NCBI RefSeq assembly: GCF_036634175.1
Contig: NZ_JAZIFX010000001.1
Span: forward strand, 6,882,001-6,946,000
Source of the DNA: Streptomyces sp. P9-A2
GTDB taxonomy: Bacteria > Actinomycetota > Actinomycetes > Streptomycetales > Streptomycetaceae
DNA: 64,000 nt
Direction of reading: 5' to 3'
Below the pieces are notes generated by a model. It was not told the origin of the DNA. It searched no databases and saw only the letters and a program-made list of their open reading frames with translations. How positions within the stretch are numbered: the stretch's first letter is position 1; each line of letters begins with the position of its first letter. Shown piece after piece: positions 34,359-43,889 of this stretch. The position numbers and the translations under genes are program-made.

Positions 34359-34994
34359 ATGAGGCTCACGAAGAAGTCGCACTCCTGCGTCCGCCTGGAG
34401 AAGGACGGCCGCACCCTCGTCGTCGACCCCGGAGGGTTCAGCGAGGAGGACGCCGCGCTCGGCGCGGACGCCCTCCTCGTCACGCACGAGCACCCCGACC
34501 ACTTCGACGAGGGGAGACTCAGGGCCGCGCTGGAGGCCGACCCGGCCGCCCGGATCTGGACCCTGAAGTCCGTCGCGGACCAGCTCTCGACCGCTTTCCC
34601 GGGCCGGGTGCACACCGTCGGCCACGGCGACACGTTCACCGCCGCGGGCTTCGAGGTGCAGGTGCACGGCGAGCTGCACGCCGTGATCCACCCGGACATC
34701 CCGCGGGTCACCAACGTCGGCTACCTCGTCGACGGCGGCGCCCTCTTCCATCCCGGTGACGCCCTCACCGTCCCCGACCATCCGGTCCGGACGCTGATGC
34801 TCCCCGTCATGGCCCCCTGGAACAAGATCTCGGAGGTCATCGACTACGTCCGCGAGGTCCGGCCGGAGCGCGCCTACGACATCCACGACGCCCTGCTCAC
34901 CGATCTGGCCCGCCCGATCTACGACCGTCAGATCGGGGCCCTCGGCGGCGCCGAGCACCTGCGACTGGCCCCGGGGGCGACGGCCGAGCTGTGA
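34359..34994 (+). CDS. metallo-beta-lactamase-fold hydrolase
   Basis: 211 residues: MRLTKKSHSCVRLEKDGRTLVVDPGGF, metal motif LLVTHEHPDHFDEGRLRAAL (HxHxDH), ELHAVIHPDIPRVTNVGYLVDGGALFHPGDALTVPDHPVRTLMLPVMAPWNKISEVIDYVREVRPERAYDIHDALL. It belongs to the UlaG/L-ascorbate-6-phosphate-lactonase-like branch with a soluble cytoplasmic fold. Substrate unknown. Same strand, 48 bp after the PcaDC gene. Confidence 0.83.
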   Translation: MRLTKKSHSCVRLEKDGRTLVVDPGGFSEEDAALGADALLVTHEHPDHFDEGRLRAALEADPAARIWTLKSVADQLSTAFPGRVHTVGHGDTFTAAGFEVQVHGELHAVIHPDIPRVTNVGYLVDGGALFHPGDALTVPDHPVRTLMLPVMAPWNKISEVIDYVREVRPERAYDIHDALLTDLARPIYDRQIGALGGAEHLRLAPGATAEL

Positions 34995-35054
34995 GTCAGG
35001 CCTTCGGCCCCCGGCGGCCGGGCATTGTCACAGGCGCCGGGTAGGTTGTGGGAC

Positions 35055-35834
35055 ATGCGCATCGCGACCTGGAACGTGAACTCGATCACCGCCCGCCTGC
35101 CGAGGCTCCTGGCCTGGCTGGAGAGCAGCGGCACGGACGTGCTGTGCCTCCAGGAGGCCAAGGTCGCCGAGGAGCAGTTCCCGGTGGAGCAACTGCGCGA
35201 GCTGGGTTACGAGTCGGCGGTGCACGCCACCGGCCGGTGGAACGGCGTGGCGGTGCTCTCCCGCGTGGGCCTCGAGGACGTCGTCAAGGGCCTGCCCGGC
35301 GACCCGGGCTACGACGGTTCGCTGGAGCCCCGGGCCGTCTCCGCGACCTGCGGCCCGGTCCGCGTCTGGTCGGTGTACGTGCCCAACGGGCGTGAGGTGG
35401 ACCACGCGCACTACGCGTACAAGCTCCAGTGGTTCGAGGCGCTGAAGGCCGCCGTGGCCGGCGACGCGGCGGGCAGCCGCCCGTTCGCGGTCCTCGGCGA
35501 CTACAACGTGGCGCCGACCGACGACGACGTGCACGACATCACCCTCTTCGAGGGCTCCACCCATGTCACCCCGGCCGAGCGCGCCGCCCTCACCGCCCTG
35601 CGCGAGACCGGGCTGACCGACGTGGTCCCGCGTCCGCTGAAGTACGACCACCCGTTCACGTACTGGGACTACCGCCAGCTCGGCTTCCCCAAGAACCGCG
35701 GCATGCGCATCGACCTGGTGTACGGCAACGAGCCGTTCACCAAGGCCGTTTCCGACGCCTACGTCGACCGTGAGGAGCGCAAGGGCAAGGGCGCCTCGGA
35801 CCACGCGCCGGTCGTGGTCGACCTGGACGTGTGA
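35055..35834 (+). CDS. xth: exonuclease III
   Basis: 259 residues, EEP-fold: MRIATWNVNSITARLPRLLAWLESSGTDVLCLQEAKV (Asn7 and the metal Glu), GYESAVHATGRWNGVAVLSR, VYVPNGREVDHAHYAYKLQWFEAL, VLGDYNVAPTDDDVHD (Asp/Asn), YDHPFTYWDYRQLGFPKNRGMRIDLVYGNEP, GASDHAPVVVDL (Asp-His). An AP endonuclease and 3'-5' exonuclease of base-excision repair. Probably leaderless: a TAGGTT box at 35042-35047 sits seven bases before the ATG and there is no Shine-Dalgarno sequence. Confidence 0.95.
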   Translation: MRIATWNVNSITARLPRLLAWLESSGTDVLCLQEAKVAEEQFPVEQLRELGYESAVHATGRWNGVAVLSRVGLEDVVKGLPGDPGYDGSLEPRAVSATCGPVRVWSVYVPNGREVDHAHYAYKLQWFEALKAAVAGDAAGSRPFAVLGDYNVAPTDDDVHDITLFEGSTHVTPAERAALTALRETGLTDVVPRPLKYDHPFTYWDYRQLGFPKNRGMRIDLVYGNEPFTKAVSDAYVDREERKGKGASDHAPVVVDLDV

Positions 35835-35928
35835 TCACCGGCCACCGAAGATCAGGAACCGGCCACCCGACGGGAGTTGTCCGCGCGCCCTGTGGTGCGG
35901 ACGGCGGTATGAATGTCACGCTGGAGGG

Positions 35929-36339
35929 ATGAACATCCCCTTCCTGGGCAGCCGGCGTCAGAAGCCCGGAGTCCGCGATCCCGATGGCCTCGCGGAACTC
36001 CTCGCCGAGTGCGAGCTGCTGCGCTCCCAGGTGTCCCGTGCGGGTATCCGACTGGACGACTCCCCGGCCTCGTTGGAGGCGCTGGACCAGTTGGTCCCGG
36101 GAAGCTGGCGGGACGACGAGGACGCCCTGACCCGGCTGGGCAACGACGCCGGGCTGTATCTGGGCACGGTCATCGTGCGCACCGTGCCGGGAGCCGTCTG
36201 GGAGATCCGTTCCGACGGGCAGCCCGTCGTACGGCTCGCCTCCGGGCGGGAGTTCGACGTCGTGGACTCCGGGCGCGCCTGGGCCGCCGGCGGTGTGCCC
36301 GAACTGTCCCAGCTGTACGCCGAGGTCGCGGAGGCGTGA
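35929..36339 (+). CDS. conserved hypothetical protein (DUF6278-like)
   Basis: 136 residues: MNIPFLGSRRQKPGVRDPDGLAELLAECELLRSQVSRAGIRLDDSPASLEALDQLVPGSWRDDEDALTRLGNDAGLYLGTVIVRTVPGAVWEIRSDGQPVVRLASGREFDVVDSGRAWAAGGVPELSQLYAEV. Alternating helix and strand, no Cys, no membrane segment; a conserved Streptomyces family usually downstream of exonuclease III. ATG with GGAGGG directly upstream. It is followed by a minisatellite immediately after its stop. Function unknown. Confidence 0.8.
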   Translation: MNIPFLGSRRQKPGVRDPDGLAELLAECELLRSQVSRAGIRLDDSPASLEALDQLVPGSWRDDEDALTRLGNDAGLYLGTVIVRTVPGAVWEIRSDGQPVVRLASGREFDVVDSGRAWAAGGVPELSQLYAEVAEA

Positions 36340-36359
36340 GACGCCGGACGGGGCTCCGG

Positions 36360-36500
36360 TCCCGGCCGGTCCGCCCTCCCGCTCTCCGGTCCTGCCCGGC
36401 CCGCCCTCCCGCTCTCCGGGCCTGCCCGGTCCGCCCTCCCGCTCTCCGGTCCTGCCCGGCCCGCCCTCCTGCCCTCCGGTCCCGCACGGCCCGCCCTCCG
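36360..36500. repeat. 30-bp minisatellite, about 4.7 copies
   Basis: Unit TCCTGCCCGGCCCGCCCTCC followed by CGCTCTCCGG. Copies start at 36360, 36390, 36420, 36450 and 36480 (last one partial). The period is exactly 30, divisible by three, so several frames are open across it and mimic 10-residue protein repeats, but there is no gene signal. It begins 20 bp after the preceding gene. Confidence 0.9.
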
Positions 36501-36540
36501 GCGCCGTGCGGGCCGTGCGGGCCGGGCTCCCGAACCGCAT

Positions 36541-37071
36541 GTACCGAGGGCGTCGACCTCACCGCGGGCGGGGAGCGGTGAGGCCGACGCCCTCGGCCCA
36601 TCGGGGTCGGGCGGCTCGCACCTGTACCGGGCGAGCGACCGGCTGGAGGCCATCGGGTCCGGCGTGATCCCGATCGACGGGCAGCCGCCGCCGACCAGGA
36701 CAAGGCACCGACCAGGACAAGGCACCGGTGAGGACAAGGCACCGGTGAGGACAAGGCGCCGGCGCGGCCGCGTGCCGATGTCGGGACGGTCCTCCGGCCG
36801 TCCGGCCTCTTCGCGCACCGGACCGCCCCGCGGACGGGATGATCAACGAGGTCCCGGACCTCATGCGGCACCCGGCCGAAGCGAACATGACCGTGAGCAT
36901 CGTCACGCACGGGAGGGCTTCGCCCGCCCTGCCGTCGGCCGGCCGGCCTCATGGCCGACGTCTCCATGGCCAACGGCCTTGTCGTCGAGGGCTGTACGCC
37001 CGACGATTTCCTCACGGATCCGGGCAGGAACCGGGCCGAGGACCTCCTCTCCGGGATCCTCGAACAGTGAG
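36541..37071 (+). pseudogene. decayed polar-amino-acid-type ABC transporter ATPase
   Basis: Scattered pieces of a GlnQ-like ATPase. GVDLTAGGE precedes a ruined Walker A (GPSGSGGSHLYRASDRLEAIGSGVIPIDGQP, where intact members read GPSGSGKST...INRLE..DSG.I.VDG). A late segment is MINEVPDLMRHPAEANMTVSIVTHG (D-loop/switch-His region). A C-terminal piece in another frame is MADVSMANGLVVEGCTPDDFLTDPGRNRAEDLLSGILEQ. The Walker A Lys is lost, a stop and frameshifts intervene, and the middle, including the ABC signature, is replaced by a 17-bp tandem repeat. No permease or binding-protein gene remains nearby. Confidence 0.75.
36693..36760. repeat. 17-bp tandem repeat x4 inside the ATPase pseudogene
   Basis: Units GACCAGGACAAGGCACC (twice, exact) then GGTGAGGACAAGGCACC and GGTGAGGACAAGGCGCC. 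Period 17, so each copy shifts the frame. It sits where the central part of the ABC ATPase should be. Confidence 0.9.
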
Positions 37072-37390
37072 CGGGGTCACGCGGCGACCTCCGCCCGCCC
37101 GGCCTCGACTACGATGTTTTCTCCGTCCCGGTGAGGAGGGGGACTTCGCGGTCGAGCGGGGGACGCCGCCGCCGGGAGGGGCCCACCGTCCTCCGTCCGC
37201 GGGGGCGGCGGTTCACATCGGCCAGTCCCGTCCGACGGCAGTCGGAGATCACTGCCCGCGCGGCGAAGACGGTCCGTACCACGGGCTGTTCGCCGGCGAG
37301 CAGAAGGTCAGCTGCACGTCGGACGGGTTGAGCCCGGTCATCCGCCCACACACTTCCCCGAGCGGTTCAGGACTTCTGCTGCCTCTTGCG
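37072..37390. other. gap without a recognisable gene
   Basis: Between the ATPase pseudogene and the convergent membrane-anchored gene. Short open frames occur but have neither a ribosome-binding site nor recognisable sequence. Probably more relic DNA. Confidence 0.4.
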
Positions 37391-38152
37391 CTAGGCGGGC
37401 GCCGGAGCGGGGGAGGATTCGGCGGCGGGGGCCGGCGGGGAGGTCTGCGCGGCGCGTGTCACGTCCCCGACCACCTCGACGACATCGGGGCCGTACGCCT
37501 GCGAGTTGACGACCTTCAGCAGCAGGACGAAGGAATGGGAACCGTGCTTGCGGGCCAGACGCTCGTGGTTGCGGGCGAGATAGCGGGTGGCGGCCTGGTT
37601 GGTGATCGCGCGCTGGCCGCAGAACAGGAACACCGGCCGGGTGTCGCGCTGTTCACCGACGGTGAGCCGGGCGAGCAGGACGTACTCCGTGACACCCGGC
37701 TCCATCCGGTAGAGCTCGGTGCCGATCCGGAAGGCGCCCCGCTCCGGGCCCGGTTCGGGATCTATGTTGACGCGCACCCCCGGCAGCATCGCCGCCATGT
37801 GGGCCACCATCCGCCGGTTCGACGCGGGTCCCCCCACGCAGAACTCCGTGCGTTCACCGAAACCCTGGTGGGCCGCGTCCTGCGTGACCACCTGGACATG
37901 CGCCCCGCAGTCCTTGATCAGCGCCGAGAGCTCGAGCAGCGAGAACACGTCGAAACGATGCACGGCCGGTTCCGCCGTGGCAGGATCGCGGTTGACGACG
38001 AGGAGCGACTCGGAGTTGTCCGGCAGTCCGAAAAAGGCCTGCTTGCGCCTGAGCTTGCGCTTCCACAGGTAGGTACGGGCGATCCAGCCCAGCGCGGCGA
38101 AGAGGCCGGAGGCGACCACACCCAGAACAATGTTGCGTACGTCGTCACTCAT
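37391..38152 (-). CDS. single-pass membrane protein of unknown function
   Basis: 253 residues. N-terminal anchor NIVLGVVASGLFAALGWIARTYLW (about 6-29), then a basic stretch KRKLRRKQ and a soluble domain: LLVVNRDPATAEPAVHRFDVFSLLELSALIKDCGAHVQVVTQDAAHQGFGERTEFCVGGPASNRRMVAHMAAMLPGVRV, REYVLLARLTVGEQ-type strand, FLFCGQRAITNQAATRYLARNHERLARKHGSHSFVLLLKVVNSQAYGPDVVEVVGDVTRAA, and a Pro/Ala tail. The FCVGGPASN and GQRAITNQAATRYL motifs look like a nucleotide- or TIR-like sensor, but I cannot assign it. Basic residues after the anchor suggest a cytoplasmic domain. Confidence 0.72.
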   Translation of the reverse strand: MSDDVRNIVLGVVASGLFAALGWIARTYLWKRKLRRKQAFFGLPDNSESLLVVNRDPATAEPAVHRFDVFSLLELSALIKDCGAHVQVVTQDAAHQGFGERTEFCVGGPASNRRMVAHMAAMLPGVRVNIDPEPGPERGAFRIGTELYRMEPGVTEYVLLARLTVGEQRDTRPVFLFCGQRAITNQAATRYLARNHERLARKHGSHSFVLLLKVVNSQAYGPDVVEVVGDVTRAAQTSPPAPAAESSPAPAPA

Positions 38153-38304
38153 GGGCGCGCATGCTAGCGGGCTCGAGCAAACCCGTGTTCGAGACGTCCG
38201 GGAAAGGGCGTCCGGGAACCCGTGACGGCACGCCCCCGCGAGATTCATGACGCGGGCATGGCAATGAATTAGGCTGCGCGGACAGCCCTTCAACGGAGGT
38301 GCGG

Positions 38305-40170
38305 ATGCGTCCTCGTGTCGGACGGAAACTGACGGTTCTGGCGGTCACCGCCCTCGTGGTCTCGTCGGGGGCGGCAGCGCCGTCATCGGCCGCCACGCAG
38401 GGCGGTGAGCCGCAGGGCGCCATGCCACAGGGCGGCGGGCCCGGCCAGGCCCCTGCCAAGACCCCGGTGGCCGTCGGCCACGGCGGAGCGGTCTCCAGCG
38501 TCGACGCCGACGCCTCCGCCGCCGGCATCGAGGTCCTCAGGAACGGCGGCAACGCCGTCGACGCGGCCGTCGCCACCGCCGCCGCGCTCGGCGTCACCGA
38601 GCCCTACTCGGCCGGCATCGGCGGAGGCGGCTACTTCGTCCACTACGACGCCGGGTCCCGCACCGTGCGGACGATCGACGGACGCGAGACCGCCCCGCTG
38701 ACCGCTGACTCCGGCCTCTTCCTGGAGAACGGCGCCCCCGTCCCCTTCGCCGAAGCCGTCAGCAGCGGCCTCGCCGTCGGCACCCCGGGCACTGCGGCCA
38801 CCTGGCAGCGGGCGCTCGACCAGTGGGGCAGCAAGTCCCTGCGGACGGTCCTGGCCCCCGCACAGCGGCTCGCCCGCGACGGATTCACCGTGGACAGCAC
38901 CTTCCGCGCCCAGACCGCCGCCAACGAGACCCGCTTCCGCCACTTCCCCGACACCGCCGAACTGTTCCTGCCCGGCGGTGAACTCCCGGTCGTCGGCACC
39001 ACCTTCAAGAACCCCGACCTCGCCCGCACCTACGCGGAACTGAGCGGGAAGGGCGTCGACGCGCTGTACCGGGGCGGCATCGGCCGGGACATCGTGAACA
39101 CGGTCAACGAGCCGCCCGTGGACCCGGACTCCGGCTGGAACGCACGCCCCGGCGAGCTGTCCGCCCGGGACCTCGCGGCGTACCGAGCAAAGTCCCAGCC
39201 GCCCACGAAGACGTCGTACCGCGGCCTGGACGTCTACGCCATGGCACCCTCCTCCTCCGGCGGCACCACCGTCGGCGAGGCCCTCAACATCCTGGAGCGG
39301 ACCGACCTCTCCCGGGCCGACGGCGTCCGCTACCTGCACCGCCTCATCGAAGCGAGCCGCATCGCGTTCGCCGACCGGGGCCGCTGGGTCGGCGACCCCG
39401 CCTTCGAGGACGTACCGGCGAAGGAACTGCTCTCCCAGCGGTACGCCGACTCCCGCGAGTGCCTCATCCAGGACGACGCCGTCCTCACCAGCCCACTCGC
39501 CCCCGGCGACCCGCGCGACCCCGCGCCCTGCGCGACCGGCGGCACCGCGGCCCCGACGACGTACGAGGGCGAGAGCACCACGCACCTCACCACCGCCGAC
39601 CGGTGGGGCAACGTCGTCTCCTACACCCTCACCATCGAGCAGACCGGCGGCAGCGGCATCACCGTGCCCGGCCGCGGGTTCCTGCTCAACAACGAGCTGA
39701 CGGACTTCTCCTTCGCCCCGGCGAACCCGACCGTCCACGACCCGAACCTGCCGGGTCCCGGCAAGCGGCCCCGGTCCTCGATGGCCCCGACGATCGTGCT
39801 CGACCGGCACGACCGTCCGGTCGTGGCGCTCGGCTCGCCCGGCGGTTCGACCATCATCACCACCGTGCTGCAGACCCTGACCGGGTTCCTCGACCGGGGT
39901 CTGCCGCTGGTCGACGCGATCGCCGCGCCGCGCGCCAGTCAGCGCAACACGGCCCGCACGGACCTCGAACCCAGCCTGTACGACAGCGCGGCACGGCGGA
40001 AACTGGAGGCCATCGGGCACTCCTTCCAGGCCAACCCGGAGATCGGCGCGACCACCGCCGTGCAACGGCTGCCGGACGGCCGATGGGTCGCCGCGGCGGA
40101 GAAGACCCGCCGGGGAGGCGGCTCGGCGATGGTGGTGCGCCCGACGGGGTGGTCAGCCGGTAGGCCGTAG
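38305..40170 (+). CDS. secreted gamma-glutamyltransferase
   Basis: 621-residue precursor. Signal peptide RVGRKLTVLAVTALVVSSGAAAPSSAAT, then the large subunit (GGAVSSVDADASAAGIEVLRNGGNAVDAAVATAAALGVTEPYSAGIGGGGYFVHYD, DGRETAPLTAD). The maturation site TTHLTTADRWGNVVSYT has its autocleavage Thr at about residue 425. The small-subunit core is RPRSSMAPTIVLD and LGSPGGSTIITTVLQTLTGFLDRGLPLVDAIAAPR. It cleaves gamma-glutamyl bonds (glutathione, gamma-glutamyl peptides) outside the cell. ATG chosen because GGAGG sits five bases upstream. Usual family length. Confidence 0.95.
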   Translation: MRPRVGRKLTVLAVTALVVSSGAAAPSSAATQGGEPQGAMPQGGGPGQAPAKTPVAVGHGGAVSSVDADASAAGIEVLRNGGNAVDAAVATAAALGVTEPYSAGIGGGGYFVHYDAGSRTVRTIDGRETAPLTADSGLFLENGAPVPFAEAVSSGLAVGTPGTAATWQRALDQWGSKSLRTVLAPAQRLARDGFTVDSTFRAQTAANETRFRHFPDTAELFLPGGELPVVGTTFKNPDLARTYAELSGKGVDALYRGGIGRDIVNTVNEPPVDPDSGWNARPGELSARDLAAYRAKSQPPTKTSYRGLDVYAMAPSSSGGTTVGEALNILERTDLSRADGVRYLHRLIEASRIAFADRGRWVGDPAFEDVPAKELLSQRYADSRECLIQDDAVLTSPLAPGDPRDPAPCATGGTAAPTTYEGESTTHLTTADRWGNVVSYTLTIEQTGGSGITVPGRGFLLNNELTDFSFAPANPTVHDPNLPGPGKRPRSSMAPTIVLDRHDRPVVALGSPGGSTIITTVLQTLTGFLDRGLPLVDAIAAPRASQRNTARTDLEPSLYDSAARRKLEAIGHSFQANPEIGATTAVQRLPDGRWVAAAEKTRRGGGSAMVVRPTGWSAGRP

Positions 40171-40186
40171 GCCCGCTCGGAGGAAA

Positions 40187-40217
40187 GGCGCCCGCGCCCC
40201 TCGGGGGGACGGGCGCC
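40187..40217 (+). terminator. terminator after gamma-glutamyltransferase gene
   Basis: 8-bp GC stem GGCGCCCG with its complement around a 15-base loop that itself contains CCCC/GGGG, 17 bp past the stop codon. It probably also insulates the converging clp-like gene. Confidence 0.55.
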
Positions 40218-40403
40218 CGTACGCTCACCGCCCGGGCGGGTTACGACCTCACCCGCGATGGGGAGTGGACCGGCGAGCGGCGTCCTGCGGCTTCGGATCC
40301 AAGGCGGAGGAGGGAGTGATGGCGGAGCCATCGCGCCCGACGACAACGCCGGAGGCGAAGTCGTCGGGCGTCGGGAGCCCGCTCGCTGTCGCGGGTGAGG
40401 CCG

Positions 40404-43043
40404 TCAGGGCGCCGGAGGCTCCTCGCGGCCGGTGCCGGGGTCGTCGGGGCCGGCCGTCGAACCGCTGCCGGCTCCGGTCCCGGCCGTCGAGCCGGTCCCG
40501 GTCCCTGCGCCGGCCCCCGCCCCGGTCCGGAACGTGAGGTTCCCGTCCGCCGCATCCACCGTCACCCGGTCGCCGCCGCGGACACCGCCGTCCAGCAGCA
40601 GCCGGGAGAGCTGGTTGTCGACCTCCCGCTGGATGGTGCGGCGCAGCGGCCGCGCCCCGTACTCGGGCTCGTGCCCGCGCCGCGCCAGCCAGTCCACGGC
40701 CGCCCCGGTGAACTCGACCGTGACGCCCTGCCCCCGCAGTCCGCGCCGTGTCGCCTCCAGCAGCAGACCGGTGATCCGCCGCAGTTCCTCGGCGGTCAGC
40801 TGACGGAACACCACCACCTCGTCGATCCGGTTGAGGAACTCGGGCCGGAAGTGCTCCCGCAGCGGCCGCAGGATCCGCTCCCGCCGCGCCTCCTCGTCCG
40901 CCTCCGCGCCACCCGTCGCGAAGCCCGGCGCCCCGCCGCGCCGGGTGATGGCCTCCGAACCGAGGTTGCTCGTCATCACGATCACGGTGTTGCTGAAGTC
41001 CACGGTCCGGCCCTGGGAGTCGGTCAGCCGGCCGTCGTCGAGGACCTGGAGCAGGATGTTGAAGACGTCCGGATGCGCCTTCTCCACCTCGTCGAGCAGG
41101 AGCAGCGAGTACGGGTGCCTGCGCACCACCTCGGTCAGCTGCCCCGCCTCCTCGTGGCCGACGTACCCGGGCGGAGCGCCGACCAGCCGGCTGACGGTGT
41201 GCCGCTCCTGGTACTCGCTCATGTCGAGGCGGACCATGCGCTCCTCGCTGCCGAACAGGGCCTCGGCCAGTGCCCGCGCCAGCTCCGTCTTGCCGACGCC
41301 GGTCGGCCCGAGGAACATGAAACTGCCGATCGGCCGGTCGGGACTGGCGAGCCCGGCCCGGGAGCGCAGCACCGCGTCCGAGACCACCCGTACCGCCTCG
41401 TCCTGGCCGACGACCCGCTGGTGCAGATGCTCCTCGAGCCCCAGCAGCCGGTCCTTCTCCTCCTCGGTGAGACGGCTGACCGGGATGCCGGTCTGCCGGG
41501 ACACCACCTCCGCGATCGCCTCGGTGTCCACCACCAGACTCTGGCCCTCGTCGACCCGGCCCTCGCCCCCCACCTCGGCGATACGTTCCCTCAGCTCGCC
41601 GACGCGGTCCCGCAACTGGGTCGCCTGCTCGTACCTCTCGTCGGCGACCGCCTGGTCCTTGTCGCAGGTCAGCTGCTCCAGCTCCTGCTCCAGGGCGCGT
41701 ACGTCGGTGCCCTTGGTCCGGGACCGCAGCCGCACCCGGGCGCCCGCCTGGTCGATCAGGTCGATCGCCTTGTCCGGCAGACGGCGGTCGCTGAGATAGC
41801 GGTCGGACAGCTCCACGGCCGCCACCAGCGCCTCGTCGGTGTAGCGGACCTGGTGGTGGGCCTCGTACCGGTCCCGCAGACCGCGCAGGATCTCGATCGC
41901 GTCGGACGGCGTGGGCTCCGGCACCATGATCGGCTGGAAGCGGCGGGCCAGCGCCGCGTCCTTCTCGATCCGGCGGTACTCCTCCAGCGTGGTCGCGCCC
42001 ACGATGTGCAGCTCGCCGCGGGCCAGCGCCGGCTTGAGGATGTTGCCGGCGTCCATCGAGCCGCCCTCGCCGCCGCCCCCGGCGCCCACGACGGTGTGCA
42101 GCTCGTCGATGAAGACGATCAGCCGGTCCGAGTGGGCGCGGATCTCGTCGACGATGGCGGTCATCCGCTCCTCGAAGTCGCCCCGGTAGCGGGTCCCGGC
42201 GACCACGGCCGTCAGGTCCAGCGCGACCACCCGCCGGGCCATCAGCACGTCGGGCACGTCCCCGTCGACGATCTGCTGCGCCAGCCCCTCCACCACGGCG
42301 GTCTTGCCGACGCCCGCGTCACCGATCAGCACCGGGTTGTTCTTGCCGCGCCGCGAGAGCACCTCGATGGTCTGCTCGATCTCCTCCTCCCGCCCGATCA
42401 CCGGGTCGACGCGGCCCTCGCGGGCCAGCTCGGTGAGGTCGCGGCCGTACTTGTCCAGCGTCGGTGTGCCCGTCGCGGTGCGGGGACGCTCGGTGCGGGG
42501 CTGCGCGGGGTCCGGTGCGTCGGGCGGCATCCCGGCGGAGGCGAACCGGGCCGCGTCCAGGATGTGCCCGGCTGCCGAGTCGGGGTTGGCGGCCAGGGCA
42601 CTGAGCACATGCTCCGGGCCGATGTATCCGGCCCCGGTCGACCGGGCCATCTCGTGCGCGTCCAGCAGAGCCCGCTTCACGGCGGGGGTGAGGGAGAGCG
42701 CCGTCGGCGGCGGGGCGTCGTCCGGCCCGTACTGGACGGGCCCGGAGCGTTCGTCGATCTCCGAGGCCAGCGAGTCGGGATCCGCGCCCGCCCGGCTGAG
42801 CAGGCCACGGGTCGGCTCGGTGGCCAGTGCGGCACGCAACAGGTGCTGGGTGTCCAGATCCCGGCTGCCGTGCTCGGCGGCGTACTGCGCGGCACCGCGC
42901 ACCAGCTCTCTGGCCGGTTGGCTCAGCAACCGGCCGATGTCGACCTGCCGGGGGCGCGGCCCGCCGAAGAAACGTGCGAAAAATTCTTCGAAGGGGTCCG
43001 AGCCGTAGCCCTCCGGACCCGTGAAGCCGCTGCTCATGGACAT
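40404..43043 (-). CDS. ClpC/ClpB-type HSP100 AAA+ unfoldase
   Basis: About 879 residues. N-terminal Gly/Phe-rich leader ([33 protein letters not shown]), Clp-N repeats with [10 protein letters not shown] and [14 protein letters not shown]-1: [49 protein letters not shown]-like coiled-coil middle with [22 protein letters not shown]-2: [62 protein letters not shown]. The short middle domain points to ClpC rather than ClpB. The C-terminus ends in a Gly/Ala/Thr/Ser low-complexity tail. A second, non-housekeeping Clp ATPase is common in Streptomyces. Start is ATG at 43043, with another ATG two codons later. Confidence 0.9.
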   Translation of the reverse strand: MSMSSGFTGPEGYGSDPFEEFFARFFGGPRPRQVDIGRLLSQPARELVRGAAQYAAEHGSRDLDTQHLLRAALATEPTRGLLSRAGADPDSLASEIDERSGPVQYGPDDAPPPTALSLTPAVKRALLDAHEMARSTGAGYIGPEHVLSALAANPDSAAGHILDAARFASAGMPPDAPDPAQPRTERPRTATGTPTLDKYGRDLTELAREGRVDPVIGREEEIEQTIEVLSRRGKNNPVLIGDAGVGKTAVVEGLAQQIVDGDVPDVLMARRVVALDLTAVVAGTRYRGDFEERMTAIVDEIRAHSDRLIVFIDELHTVVGAGGGGEGGSMDAGNILKPALARGELHIVGATTLEEYRRIEKDAALARRFQPIMVPEPTPSDAIEILRGLRDRYEAHHQVRYTDEALVAAVELSDRYLSDRRLPDKAIDLIDQAGARVRLRSRTKGTDVRALEQELEQLTCDKDQAVADERYEQATQLRDRVGELRERIAEVGGEGRVDEGQSLVVDTEAIAEVVSRQTGIPVSRLTEEEKDRLLGLEEHLHQRVVGQDEAVRVVSDAVLRSRAGLASPDRPIGSFMFLGPTGVGKTELARALAEALFGSEERMVRLDMSEYQERHTVSRLVGAPPGYVGHEEAGQLTEVVRRHPYSLLLLDEVEKAHPDVFNILLQVLDDGRLTDSQGRTVDFSNTVIVMTSNLGSEAITRRGGAPGFATGGAEADEEARRERILRPLREHFRPEFLNRIDEVVVFRQLTAEELRRITGLLLEATRRGLRGQGVTVEFTGAAVDWLARRGHEPEYGARPLRRTIQREVDNQLSRLLLDGGVRGGDRVTVDAADGNLTFRTGAGAGAGTGTGSTAGTGAGSGSTAGPDDPGTGREEPPAP

Positions 43044-43474
43044 CCGTTCCGGCGCCCCCGCGGGATCCCCCTGGGCCGGGCGGAACCGGGAACCCGAAGG
43101 AGTCCCGGGGCGCACTCACTGCTCGACGTACGGTCCGGACGCGGGTGCCCGGCCCTCTCCCGGTTACACACATGCGTGCCCTCGCGGTGCGAGGCGCCGT
43201 CTGCGGCGCGATCGAGAACACCCTCGCACGATCGTTCCGGGTCGGCACCCCGGAACCGCGCCACCGCGCGGGGCGCGTTCCGGGGACTGAGGAGGGCTTG
43301 AGGGGGCTTGAGGGGCTCGAGAGGGCTCGGCAGGGTGGTGGCCTCGCCGGAAGGCCGGGCGGAAGGAGGCTCCCGGCCGTTCGCCGGTGGCCGTGGGATG
43401 CCCCGGCGGGGTTGTGTCCGGTCACCGGTCGGCGGCCACGGCCACCGGTCGGCGGTACGCGCGCCGGGGCGCGT
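43044..43474. other. upstream region of the clp-like gene, no gene
   Basis: About 430 bp with no convincing coding frame. Short imperfect repeats of GGGCTTGAG/GGGCTCGAG occur at about 43285-43335. I searched for an HspR-type CTTGAGT-N7-ACTCAAG element and did not find one. Confidence 0.45.
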
Positions 43475-43807
43475 TCAGCGGGCGGTGAGGATTGCGCGGG
43501 CCCGCGGTGGTGACGGCCGCGGTGTGGGCGGCCGGGAGCCGTCGTCGGTGCGCAGGGTCCAGCCGTCGGAGGCGGTGTGGAAGCCGTCCGTGCCGCCGCC
43601 CACGAGTATGGGCTCGATCCGTGAGGTGGGCCGCTGTACGCCGGTCGTGCCGCCCGTCGCGCCACCCGTGGTGCCGTCGGCCGCTGCCTGAGCCTGAAGT
43701 CTGGTCCGGGGCCGGACCCGGGAGCCGGACCCCGCTCCGGGGGCGGGCCGGAGTCCTGTCTGCGGGCCGTCCGTGCGTCGTGCGACCGGTTCACGGCGGG
43801 AGCTCAC
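43475..43807 (-). CDS. possible small protein of unknown function
   Basis: 110 codons with strong G/C third positions, notably in the stretch TSRIEPILVGGGTDGFHTASDGWTLRTDDGSRPPTPRPSPPRARAILTAR. The N-terminal half is low-complexity (ADGTTGGATGGTTGVQRP). The GTG start has no good ribosome-binding site. It could be a genuine small gene, the C-terminal remnant of a longer one, or chance; I cannot assign a family. Confidence 0.3.
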   Translation of the reverse strand: MSSRREPVARRTDGPQTGLRPAPGAGSGSRVRPRTRLQAQAAADGTTGGATGGTTGVQRPTSRIEPILVGGGTDGFHTASDGWTLRTDDGSRPPTPRPSPPRARAILTAR

Positions 43808-43889
43808 CCACCGGAGTGCGAAACATGATCGACTCCGCGGCTTGACGCGGATGGTCTTGGCAAGGCCGTCCGAGAGGCTTAGGTTCGTC

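Noticed and set aside
36360..36500. possible repeat protein from the 30-bp tandem units
   Set aside because: Because the period is divisible by three, several frames are open in both directions. There is no start signal and no flanking domain.
36360..36760. possible CRISPR-like direct repeats
   Set aside because: The units are contiguous, without unique spacers, and there are no cas genes.
40395..43301. 968-codon open frame on the plus strand opposite the clp-like gene
   Set aside because: It mirrors the GC-rich third positions of the real minus-strand Clp gene. The translation has no known domain, while the minus frame has complete AAA+ motifs.
43044..43474. HspR/HAIR heat-shock operator upstream of the clp-like gene
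   Set aside because: Only GGGCTTGAG fragments in direct orientation occur; the CTTGAGT-N7-ACTCAAG inverted arrangement is absent.
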